DNA of 22,627 nt. It comes from Saccoglossus kowalevskii (Eukaryota > Hemichordata > Enteropneusta > Harrimaniidae). Below the pieces are notes generated by a model. It saw only the letters and a program-made list of their open reading frames with translations, did not search any database and was not told the origin of the DNA. The stretch's first letter is position 1. Each line of letters begins with the position of its first letter. Both the position numbers and the translations under genes were made by a program. The stretch spans positions 9,091 to 31,717 of the forward strand of contig NW_003109091.1 in assembly GCF_000003605.2 (NCBI RefSeq). The letters are read 5' to 3'. Below, piece by piece: positions 1 through 7,687 of this stretch.

Positions 1-102
1 GGAATCTGGGCTCTCAGGCTGACGGTTTTATGATTGTTAATTTTCCTTGCATTCTTAAACACGGGTCTGTTTTTTAAAGATTAAAATCACGGTGAAATGA
101 AA

Positions 103-433
103 CAATCCTCGGGGCGGAGCTACGTCACAAGACGTTCCACGTTGCTACGACGCGCACCACTGTACGTGCATTTCTATGGGCTCTGTGCGCGCTGCTGTGG
201 AACGCCGGTCGAGCCGGTGAAAATTCGAGAAAACAGCACAAACTCAACTTTGAAGTAATCCCAAACAACCAAACTTATATATGTTACACACGTAGGGCTA
301 ATCTTGTTACACTGTTCAGAGGAGGCTCAACAGTTATCCCAAAGTACCGTTTTCTGCGAGTTTTGGGTCTTTGTTTTCACCGCCACAGGTTGCCAGGCGG
401 TGAAAATGCCCGGATGTCCGCCCCCGAGGATAG
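103..433. repeat. Possible foldback or MITE-like element with nested inverted repeats
   Basis: This CpG-rich block stands out from the AT-rich surroundings. Its ends are inverted repeats: ATCCTCGGGGCGGA at 105-118 pairs with TCCGCCCCCGAGGAT at 417-431, differing by one G. Inside lie a second inverted pair, CGTTCCAC (133-140) with GTGGAACG (197-204), and a perfect 11-bp hairpin, TTTTCACCGCC (374-384) with GGCGGTGAAAA (396-406). It has no open frame of useful length. I could not identify a clear target-site duplication, so a mobile origin is inference. A structured CpG-rich regulatory block is the alternative. Confidence 0.35.
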
Positions 434-946
434 GCTGATTTGTAGTGTAATACCTAAAATAGTCCATATAAATAATATTCAAAATACATATTAAAATATC
501 ATATTATGTCAACTTAAGTTCTTTATTGTTACCATTCATTTGATAGTTTATGGAAGAAACCACGAGAAGCACGTAATATCACTAGTTACTACAATATTAT
601 AAAGTCACTTATTGACATCAGCCGACATGTTTGGGTGTATATTATGTCGTAATATAATCATAAACACTGTAAACACTGTATTATGGATAATCGCGAATTT
701 GCAAGGCTTTCCCATAATCATAGACTGATGTCGTATTGCCGCTCTGCTATAGTAATTAAATTTTTGATGGAGAGATGGAGATGAAGATTTGGCAACCCGA
801 TCAGATACCGGGGGTGGTGGTAATTGTACTCAGCAGTCCAAACCATTGTTGTAGGGCTGCTTAGGAATAAATTTGCAACATCTGTGCGTTCTTTTGGTCG
901 TTTCATCACATTATGGTGAAATGGTTGCGTTATTTTTTTTTTTCAG
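434..946. other. AT-rich sequence upstream of the first visible receptor exon
   Basis: No exon with recognisable iGluR amino-terminal sequence is visible here. A short open frame from the ATG at 627 encodes about 31 residues with a hydrophobic stretch. It lacks receptor signatures and a convincing downstream donor, so I do not call it. The stretch most likely belongs to the intron before the exon at 947; its 3' end is a strong polypyrimidine tract and CAG at 931-946. Confidence 0.5.
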
Positions 947-1197
947 TTTGTGACATTTTGGACGGACCTGGTGTGGCAGTGGTAATATTTTCCGATGTAT
1001 GCACTTATTGCGACGAATTTTGCTGATGTTGCCGCTTATTCCATATCTCCGGCGAATCAACATCGACCTGCCAACGCTTGTAAAGCGTGAAGCGTTCCAG
1101 ATGTATCCATCCGCCATCGATATAGGATCAATGTTCAATGACTTGCTTCACAATCTGAAATGGAACAGCTTTGCTATAATTTATGACACGCGTGCAG
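947..1197 (+). CDS. iGluR exon a: amino-terminal domain, with an apparent frameshift
   Basis: The acceptor is a T-rich tract ending TTTCAG at 946; the donor is GCAG|GTAAAA at 1198. From 949 one frame reads CDILDGPGVAVVIFSD, a typical ATD cysteine and 'GVA-VI' strand, but it stops at TGA 1024-1026. From about 1020 a second frame reads IPYLRRINIDLP and then LKWNSFAIIYDT, also typical of the ATD, and this frame joins the next exon correctly (split codon G|CT). One missing base in the T run at 1018-1021 would join the two frames. The cause may be a sequencing or assembly error, an allele, or real gene decay. All later exons are intact, which favours error. Confidence 0.75.
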
Positions 1198-2121
1198 GTA
1201 AAAAACAAATCATTTTGAGTTGAACTTCGCGTTCGCTGTCTGCTTCAAACTCAACTTTGGATCCCTCTCCAGAGGGCGCAACTCATGACTGTTACCATAT
1301 CTTTATACATGTGTTTGTTTCAGCTTATTCCATGGTTCAGAATGTGATATATAGATCGACGTTAAATGAGTGGACGATAGAATTATTTCAGATTACTCAT
1401 TCCAATATAGACAACATTTTACACTCGATGCGATCTATTGGAATAACACATACACTAATTTATACGGAGGATGACCGCAAGGCGATAGAAATCCTTAATA
1501 AGGTAAAGACAATGTCTATTATTCCAGGATAGTACTTTATTTTTTATGTTTTGTCTCCAGTTTAAACTAATTGTAATATTATGAATTGTACATTTCAGGC
1601 AAATGAACAGAACATGCTGGACTACAAACATCGATGGATAATCGGTAATCTGGTACGTGTAGTGTAGTGTAGTGTAGTGTAGTGTAGTGTAGTGTAGTGT
1701 AGTGTAGTGTAGTGTAGTGTAGTGTAGTGTAGTGTACCAATATATACTCGTAATACGATGTATCATGATGTGTGTGTGTGTTGTTTCAGGATCCCGTTCT
1801 ACCGTTAATAACAATTGTCAACAAGATCGCGTCCCGTGGTACCAATCTTGTCATATTTCGTATGCAAGTGGCGTCTGATTTACCACCAGGAAATACAGAA
1901 TGGACGTTCAGTCAGAAATTAGCAAATGATGCAATGCTGGCCGTCGGCTATGCCATCGAGGGTTACCTGAACGATGGAAACAGTCTGCCGGGAAACACTG
2001 AAATCCCAGCATGTCAGCGGCTGGGTTCAGAGACTACGGACGGGAAATTGATGGAGTACATTGCTGGGGTAGGCTAGTCACGTGATATCATACGTATGGT
2101 TATATATATATATATGTGTAA

Positions 2122-2181
<60 letters not shown>

Positions 2182-5100
2182 TACAAAGGTCAGCTTTTCT
2201 GGATTGACTGGAAATGTTACATTTAACGACAAGAAACAAAGGCGAGGATACATGATAGAAATATACAGTGGCTTTGGTATTCCGACCAATGAATTGGTAT
2301 GTAAATTTACTGGGAACACACATTATAATCCAACGTTCACAAGTTGCTATTACAATGTACGACAATGTTAAGAAAATGAGAATTTAACTCAGAACAGGAG
2401 GGCGCATTATTATAATGTTTCAAGCATATAATGATATGCCACGAGAATACAACATATAAAAAAAACCATTAAATTCTTGGAAAATGGAATTTGTTTTTGT
2501 ACTTTTGTATTTTCTTCACATTGACTTTGCTCGGTCGTATAGAATAGAATATTCAGATATTATTATTGATATGAATCATAATATGTGTTGTATGACGGGA
2601 TATTGATTCCAATAGACTGCCGCATATTGGCAGGCAAGAAACAACACTGGTGGCGCTATGTCACGTATATGATATATATAATTGTTACTAATTGTTTTTT
2701 AGAAAACTTTATTTAAATAAATGAATTTATAATAGGTTTTCATTATGTTCATTTGAAGTGAAATCAAATATGTGTGCACTATTTATCACTAAATTTTATT
2801 CTGTATTAGCGAGGAATGTGGTCGCCCCAGGATGGTCTGGAGATGTATGACGTCACTCTTCCAGTGTCCGGTGATAACAACACATTAATTGTATCTACTA
2901 TCCAGGTATGACATTTGAAGTGATTATTTTTATAGGATGTAAGTTATGTTTCTTTCTGAACGTGAATAAATCAACACGCCACAATATATATATAAAAATA
3001 TCTGTATTATTAAAAATATTGTATCTGTATTATGAAAAAAATTGTATCTGTATCATGAAAGCAGACAACATGAGATGTTCAATTACGTAAACACGCATGC
3101 GTATTAGCTCGATAGTACGCACTAAGAATTCAAATCGCATACGCATTAAGTGGTTTTATTATTTTAACAATGTGAGTGGAAAAAAATATATTTTAAGTTC
3201 GTAATAAATTATCGTAAACAAACACAACATTACTAAAATATTCAAATTATTCATTAATTCTTCCACTCTAGAACACTAATAAAACAATTATATAGTCGTC
3301 ATAAATACTGTAAATATATTTTGCTTCTTATTGATAATATGCAAATTTGTTTAGATTCTTAAGAAAAAGCTAAACGTCATAACAACCAGAGTATGAGGGT
3401 GTTTTACTTACTCATATCAAAGCATAACGACAACATCCAACGTAAGGGCGTTAATTCATACTTATTTCATCTTCAGAGTGGTCCATTTCTGGAATACAAT
3501 GAAATAGACTCAGAAGGAGAAAAACTCGAAGACAACGATCGGTTTACTGGTTACATCGCTGATATCGTCAAAGAGATGGCTGATCGTTTGGGGTACGATT
3601 ATGAACTTAGACTTGTAGCTGACGGTAATTTCGGTAGACTGGACATTGAGACGGGAACTTGGAACGGCATGATTGGGGAGATCATAAGAAAGGTAATATA
3701 ATGACGTCACTACTTCATAATGTACACAAAATAAAGTGAATTCCTGTAACCCACGGTTACTTAATGTAAACAATAATCTAATATGAAAGCATATTAATTA
3801 ATTTATGTATGTATTTATTTATCTGGTTGCCTCTTTAGTGATAATGTGACTTCGAAACATTACTCTTTTTGAAGTGTCACTATGGCTCTCATCATATACA
3901 TAACTGTGTTTAAATGTAGCCTGTATAAAGGCAATCGACATTTATTTATTTATTATTATTTATTTATTAATTTATTTATTCGTTCACAGGAATCCGATGT
4001 GGCAGCTGGCCCGATCACCATCAGTGCCGTTAGAGAGACTGTCATCGACTTCACTATTCCATTCAAAGACGGAGTACTTAGCGTACTCACTAAAAGCTGG
4101 GTGCCTACCAAGTCATCACCGAAGACCATTTCATCGTTTCTCCGACCTCTTCAAGCCGGCGTTTGGGTAATGATTTTTGTAGCCCTGTTCGCGGTATCTC
4201 TGGTCATTTTCATAATGGACCGGTTCAATCCGTTCGAGCTTCGTGCCATGGCAGAACGAGGTGAAGTTCCAGCCAATCAAGGCTATTACTTCTCTGGCTA
4301 CCTGAACTGCGTCTGGTACCTTTGGAGTACTCTCTTTTTACAAAGTTTTGATTATTCACCCCGCTCGATGGCAGGGAGATGTATGAGTGGATTTTGGTTC
4401 GTTTTTGTTGTTGTGACATTATTTATGTATCTAGGCAACATGAGTGCGATTCTGATCAATGAACCCACTAAAGACCTTGAATCCAAAGGGCCAATCAATA
4501 ATCTGGAAGAATTGATCTCTCGATTAGACGATATGGTTATCGGCGCTGTTGACGGTGGACGAACTATAGAATATTTGAAAGAGTCAAGCAAGAAACATCA
4601 CCAAAAGTTATGGTCGAATATCGAATATAATATTGACAACAGCGATAATCAAGTGCGAATTTCTAACATAACCCATGGAATTCAACGTGTACGTGAAAGT
4701 GACGGCAAATACGCGTTCGTTGTTGAATCGGCCGCTATTGACTACGCTCTGAGCCAACCACCATGCGACCTTGTTGCCATCTCCGAACCGCTGGATTCGG
4801 TCAGTTATGGGTTTGCCGTAGCCGAGGGCGCCCCCTTACGAGAACATCTGAATATAGTCATCATGCAGATGAAGGAAGATGGTTTCATGGAAGAAACGTA
4901 TTCCAAATGGTTTCAGTCTGGTCCTTGTGGTCATGGAAACGATGACGTACCGGTACCGATGGAGAAGACTACTTACCAACGAATGGTGGACTCCTTAGAC
5001 CTCAAAAAATTTGCTGGTTTATATATAATGCTACTTGTAGGTATAGTTCTCAGTTTATTGGTTGGAATCATCGAGTTTTCTGTAGATAAAATGTTCACAG

Positions 5101-5585
5101 ATCGGGGCGGAAAGGTGAGTGCATCAGTTTGTGTACGATCGATTACCAAAATCGGGGATTCTTTACCGGGTTCTTTATGTTGATCGCATAGCGCCCTCTT
5201 TCGTTTGAAATAGTCAACCAAGAAAATTACTCCGTCCGTTCTACCTGTAGAAGATTACAGACGTGGACTAAAAATATGGTTTATCTTCGTATGTACACTT
5301 ATCAGTCGTTTATCTGTGGGATATTTCAATTTAGATGTGGGTTACTTGATTTCGCAGGACTGGGTGATATTTTGTCTCTTTCATTACAGATTCATTGTTT
5401 ATGTTCTCTGCATCATCTTTTTGCCATACCCTATATACCCCACCAACAATATTGGTATACTCCTATTTTAAAACGTTTATTTTGTTTTCCAGTATAATGT
5501 TGGTAAAACCAAAGAAAAGGGGGCAACCATAGAAGAAAGGAGACGAATGAGAGATGAGAGGGAGGAGAGAGAACATTCTGTTTAA
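947..5585 (+). CDS. Ionotropic glutamate receptor subunit, divergent (gene model, 3' nine exons)
   Basis: Ligand-gated cation channel subunit of the plasma membrane. Coding exons are 947-1197, 1324-1502, 1599-1652, 1790-2068, 2189-2296, 2810-2905, 3477-3692, 3990-5114 and 5493-5585. All introns are GT/AG and every junction is phase-consistent, except for a frameshift inside the first exon. Domain order is amino-terminal domain (exons to 2296), S1 lobe (2810 to about 4150), M1, re-entrant M2, M3, S2 lobe (about 4455-4950), M4 and a short Arg/Glu-rich tail. PITISAVRE supplies the conserved ligand Arg, YAFVVESA the S2 Glu, and two S2 cysteines match the family disulfide. The ATD and S1 resemble the AMPA/kainate/delta group more than NMDA subunits, but M3 and the pore are too divergent to name a subfamily. 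The signal peptide and the first part of the amino-terminal domain are missing, so the gene is 5'-partial here. Confidence 0.9.
1324..1502 (+). CDS. iGluR exon b: amino-terminal domain
   Basis: The acceptor is GTTTGTTTCAG ending at 1323; the donor is AAG|GTAAAG at 1503. The incoming phase is 1 (Ala codon split after 1197) and the outgoing phase 0. The 60 residues include SIGITHTLIYTEDDRKAIEI, which fits the ATD segment after the 'W..f.iiYe' strand, where Rossmann-like lobes alternate helix and strand. A 126-bp intron separates it from exon a. Confidence 0.85.
1599..1652 (+). CDS. iGluR exon c: small amino-terminal-domain exon
   Basis: This 54-nt, 18-codon exon is in phase 0 on both sides. 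The acceptor is CATTTCAG at 1598 and the donor CTG|GTACGTGT at 1653. It encodes a stretch ending WIIGNL that joins DPVLPL of the next exon, matching the ATD 'yi.t.ldp..l' strand. Because it is symmetric, skipping it would keep the frame. The donor directly abuts a pentanucleotide repeat. Confidence 0.75.
1657..1736. repeat. AGTGT pentanucleotide microsatellite, about 15 perfect copies
   Basis: The unit AGTGT is repeated without interruption from 1661 to 1735, with a partial unit before it. It starts four bases after the donor GT of the small exon ending at 1652 and fills more than half of the 137-bp intron. The Tyr/Thr/Leu/His-rich open frame on the opposite strand is a product of this repeat. 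Confidence 0.97.
1790..2068 (+). CDS. iGluR exon d: C-terminal lobe of the amino-terminal domain
   Basis: This exon is 279 nt, phase 0 to phase 0, with acceptor TTGTTTCAG at 1789 and donor GGG|GTAGGC at 2069. The 93 residues follow the family order: a 'DP.L..i...asrGtNlviFR' strand-turn, an aromatic WTFSQK segment, the 'DAmLAVGYAIEGYL' helix, then a Cys and a 'G..LMEYI..V' helix. The Cys in PACQRL sits where many iGluRs have a conserved ATD cysteine. Confidence 0.9.
2099..2181. repeat. (TA)n followed by (ATT)20 microsatellite
   Basis: A short TA run (about 2099-2116) is followed, after GTGTAA, by 20 uninterrupted ATT units at 2122-2181. The run ends seven bases before the acceptor AG at 2187-2188, so it occupies the place of the usual polypyrimidine tract. 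The poly-Leu and poly-Asn open frames across it are artefacts of the repeat. Confidence 0.97.
2189..2296 (+). CDS. iGluR exon e: end of the amino-terminal domain (GLTG motif)
   Basis: This exon is 108 nt and in phase 0 on both sides (acceptor ACAAAG at 2188, donor TTG|GTATGT at 2297). It encodes FSGLTGNVTFNDKKQRRGY, the iGluR ATD terminal signature 'F.GLTG.v.Fd..G.R', followed by a beta segment. The Gly expected in 'd..G.R' is replaced by Gln in this copy. This motif is among the strongest evidence for the family. Confidence 0.93.
2297..2809 (+). other. iGluR intron, 513 bp
   Basis: AT-rich intron, donor GTATGT and acceptor TGTATTAG. I see no coding sequence in it. It contains one of four GAGGGCGC/GCGCCCTC octamers found in the left part of the window (2398-2405). 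Confidence 0.7.
2810..2905 (+). CDS. iGluR exon f: linker and start of the S1 lobe
   Basis: This 96-nt, 32-codon exon has acceptor TGTATTAG at 2809 and donor CAG|GTATGA at 2906. It encodes GMWSPQDGLEMY (the 'iG.W.p..Gl.' linker from ATD to ligand-binding domain), followed by NNTLIVSTIQ, the first S1 beta strand. Counterparts in AMPA and kainate receptors read 'tl.VtTil.epyv'. Confidence 0.88.
2906..3476 (+). other. iGluR intron, 571 bp
   Basis: Very AT-rich, with A-runs and TA-rich patches. No conserved reading frame is visible. A short open frame at its start is low-complexity and is not called. Confidence 0.7.
3477..3692 (+). CDS. iGluR exon g: S1 ligand-binding lobe
   Basis: 216 nt, phase 0 to phase 0; acceptor ATCTTCAG at 3476, donor AAG|GTAATA at 3693. 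It encodes SGPFLEYN, then DRFTGYIADIVKEMADRLGY, then LVADGNFG and TWNGMIGEIIRK. These are the S1 blocks 'ePyv', 'f.GyciDll.ela..lgf.y', 'v.Dg.yG' and 'WnGmvgEli'. The Tyr that caps the ligand in GluA2 (Tyr450 mature numbering) is Phe here. The GluA2 Glu402 position, an interdomain contact, appears to be Ser (STIQSGPF against TILESPY). Confidence 0.93.
3940..3980. repeat. TTTA/TTA-rich simple repeat before the pore exon
   Basis: About 40 bases of irregular TTTA and TTA units run up to the acceptor CGTTCACAG of the large exon at 3990. They form a U-rich tract that may serve as its polypyrimidine region. Confidence 0.85.
3990..5114 (+). CDS. iGluR exon h: end of S1, M1-M4 and all of S2
   Basis: A single 1125-nt exon of 375 codons (acceptor TTCACAG at 3989, donor AAAG|GTGAGT at 5115). 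Codons 7-16 read GPITISAVRE; the conserved ligand-carboxylate Arg is codon 15. M1 is about codons 56-77 (GVWVMIFVALFAVSLVIFIM). M2 and its SPRS end span about codons 103-126. M3 is about 134-155 and reads MYLGNMSAI where SYTANLAAF is usual. Codons 185-192 are GAVDGGRT, with Arg replacing a ligand-contact Ser. YAFVVESA holds the S2 Glu (codon 246). Cys259 and Cys313 match the S2 disulfide. M4 is about 342-363. The Q/R-site position aligns to Leu117. The family assignment is secure; channel properties cannot be read from sequence. Confidence 0.95.
5115..5492 (+). other. iGluR last intron, 378 bp
   Basis: The donor is a consensus GTGAGT and the acceptor TTTTGTTTTCCAG at 5492. If it were retained, the frame would stop at TGA 5181-5183, giving a tail of 22 other residues. 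A GCGCCCTC octamer lies at 5191-5198. No other feature is seen. Confidence 0.75.
5493..5585 (+). CDS. iGluR exon i: cytoplasmic tail and stop
   Basis: The splice from 5114 is phase 0, giving GGK then YNVGKTKEKGATIEERRRM and a run of Arg, Glu and Asp, ending HSV and TAA at 5583-5585. The 30-residue tail is short, highly charged and probably helical. It lacks the long tail of NMDA GluN2 subunits. The final residues (E-H-S-V) resemble a class I PDZ-binding C-terminus (S/T-x-V) only loosely, because the -2 position is His. Confidence 0.88.
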   Translation, partial: YNVGKTKEKGATIEERRRMRDEREEREHSV

Positions 5586-6072
5586 ACAGCCGTTGTCCTA
5601 TATCGTAACAGTTCTGAAGTGTACAAACCCACTGATTTGCTCCTCGTCTTTCGAACGGCAAATTCAACTATTGTTATTGTTTTTTTTAAAGTTTTGCTCC
5701 CGACCTGTAATGAGAAAATACAACAAAGAAAGTAAAGACCTAAAAATATGCAAAATATTGCACTAACATTTTGGTGGGAAATATTATGACGAATATAGGG
5801 TTATAGGTCATCTCCGCGAATTTCATTGAATAGAATAGCAAAAGCATACAGATACACAGCGTTCTGTCATTGGTCAATCTGTGCCACGTGAATGTGGTAT
5901 ATAACGTGGCGACGTAGGAGATAAATTCAGTACTCTGTCATTACTTTTTCGTCCTACACTGTCTCTGCATACCAATGAATGGTGCATGGCACATAATTTT
6001 CATTTGTAAAACCACCGACGAGTTTGTAACAAACAAGCCTTTTTTTATCATGGATAAAAAAGGAAGAATAAA
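5586..6072 (+). other. Probable iGluR 3' untranslated region to first AATAAA
   Basis: After the stop there is no sustained open frame. The first canonical AATAAA on this strand is at 6067-6072. Just before it lies a near-perfect hairpin: CCTTTTTTTATC (6038-6049) against GATAAAAAAGG (6053-6063). A promoter-like cluster at about 5865-5945 falls inside this stretch, so the true transcript end could be earlier. No transcript evidence is available. Confidence 0.45.
5865..5945 (+). promoter_or_regulatory. Promoter-like motif cluster (CCAAT, E-box, TATA, Inr-like)
   Basis: In order: ATTGG (reverse CCAAT box) at 5869-5873, CACGTG E-box at 5885-5890, TATATAA at 5898-5904 and an Inr-like TTCAGTA at 5936-5942. 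The E-box and the downstream ACGTGGC form an inverted repeat (GCCACGT 5883-5889, ACGTGGC 5904-5910) around the TATA. The TATA to Inr spacing (about 41 bases) is longer than the usual 28-33. No open reading frame follows, so if it is active it would drive a non-coding RNA or belong to an old mobile element. Confidence 0.3.
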
Positions 6073-6622
6073 TTAACTTGAATACGGCGGAACAGGACAA
6101 TTAATTTAGTATTTATTTTATATTTCTCTTTGTTATCTAAAATTAACATATTTTATGTATTTTCTATATATGTCAATATGTGTGAGTGTTTCTATAAACA
6201 TATTTGTTACTCATTTTTAGATACTGTAATTAATTGATGTACTAACTTTCTTTTGACGTGTATATCTATATATTGATATTTTACAACAGACATAAGTGTG
6301 CCTTAATCTTCTTTGTCTGACGCGCATTCTGACGTGAAAGGCAGTACACTACAGACAAAGGATATTCTCGTATGTAGTAACTAACACATTTGTACCTCAG
6401 CTTTCTTTTATCTTTATCAATATACTAATTTAGTCGACACTTGTTTAATGTAATTATTTAGCCACATCTGTCATTTTCAATATAGAGGACGCATTTGGCA
6501 TAAAATGCTTTTTTCCCGACACGCACGAAAACCAGAATAATCTCGGTGTAGAAGAACTGTGCTAATTATTATTTTCTACTTATTTTTTCAAATAGAGATT
6601 TTCCAGGATGTTTGCTTTCCTC
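6073..6622. other. AT-rich intergenic sequence
   Basis: No gene is seen. A 9-bp inverted repeat, CTTTGTCTG (about 6310) with CAGACAAAG (about 6352), and a CGGTGTAGAAG (6544-6554) that is inverted relative to the TIR-like end at 6623, are the only structures noted. Confidence 0.6.
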
Positions 6623-6991
6623 TACACCGAAGTCTGGTGAGGCGGAGACGTTTTAAACTTTGTATAAACATAAATATTTATTAACTCAGCGTGAGAATCA
6701 ATATACTGTTCGGGCAAATCCAATTATTTTGAATACGACTATTACAGCAATATCTAACTTTGTAGCAAAAATAAAAAAACATTGTGGGCAATATCTGTCA
6801 ATCATTCCTCTGATTTGCAGCCGATGTTTATATTTCTAGTTACAACTTGTGTAAATTTGAAAACAAAGTGTGTAACCTATTGCAGTAAGTTATCAACATT
6901 CTAGCACTACTTCGGCGTCAAATCAGTGCCTGGAATTGCTGTAAATTTCAAATGAAAAAGTTGGGTACATGCTTTACCAGTCTTCGGTGTA
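6623..6991. repeat. Possible 369-bp non-autonomous element with 15-bp terminal inverted repeats
   Basis: TACACCGAAGTCTGG at 6623-6637 and CCAGTCTTCGGTGTA at 6977-6991 are inverted repeats matching at 14 of 15 positions. The outer TA on each side could be part of a TA target site. The interior is AT-rich and non-coding. A third partial copy of the end motif sits outside at 6544-6554. The size and arrangement fit a MITE. With only one copy in view this remains inference. Confidence 0.3.
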
Positions 6992-7687
6992 TAAAATGTA
7001 GTTATGCTTATATATACATATTTTTGTTCACTGTGAACCTCCTTGTATGACGTATTTTTATTTCGTTAATTTCTTTCCATATCTACAAGCCATCTTAAGT
7101 ATAACATTTTTAGTTTTTTAGTTTTTATTTGGATGCCGGTTTATTGTGTGTGTTTGTCTTAGCTCCGCTTTTCTCGTCCATCCTAAACAAGTATTGAAAT
7201 AGATATAAAAATTGAAAAAAAATAACAAGTTCAAACAATGTCTACTGGTATTTAGTACGTGATACTAAATGTTTATTTTTTGTGGTTGGTTATATTAATT
7301 GGAATTTATACTTTTCTATTACGTGATATATTGGTTGTAACAATAGTACATCGTTATCTATTATTGTATTAAGTGACGTACTGTCTTACGTATTGTGTAT
7401 AGTCACGGTGATGTACGGTAGTTTCTGTATGAATGTCTACAGTATTGTAACTGTAATGTGAGTCATATTATGTGCCAGCGCCAAGCATAAAAGTATTTTA
7501 ATTCCATTGTTAGATCCCCTCAGCACGATACGTTCTTGTAATACGTCGTGTAAAGTACTCGTAATTTAACGTAAACATTTTGCTGAGCAATCTTCATCTC
7601 AAATTGGCAGCTCCTTTTCTATTAGCCAACTCACTGAAGGATCAGCCGAGCCATGTATTCACGCAGTTATCAGTCCATACCATTTTT
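6992..7687. other. Intergenic sequence without recognisable gene
   Basis: AT-rich DNA with no convincing reading frame on either strand. It leads into the minisatellite at about 7688, where the first imperfect copies of the repeat (CCAGTTTATCC...TACTTACCGG) appear. Confidence 0.6.

Noticed and set aside
627-725. Signal-peptide exon for the receptor
   Set aside because: The short hydrophobic frame from the ATG at 627 ends in a stop without a good donor, and its sequence does not resemble an iGluR N-terminus.
1455-1814. Minus-strand frame rich in LHYTT repeats
   Set aside because: It is produced by the AGTGT microsatellite and overlaps real receptor exons on the + strand.
2074-2371. Poly-Asn and poly-Leu open frames
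   Set aside because: They are translations of the (ATT)20 repeat. Only the 2189-2296 segment on the + strand is coding, as a receptor exon.
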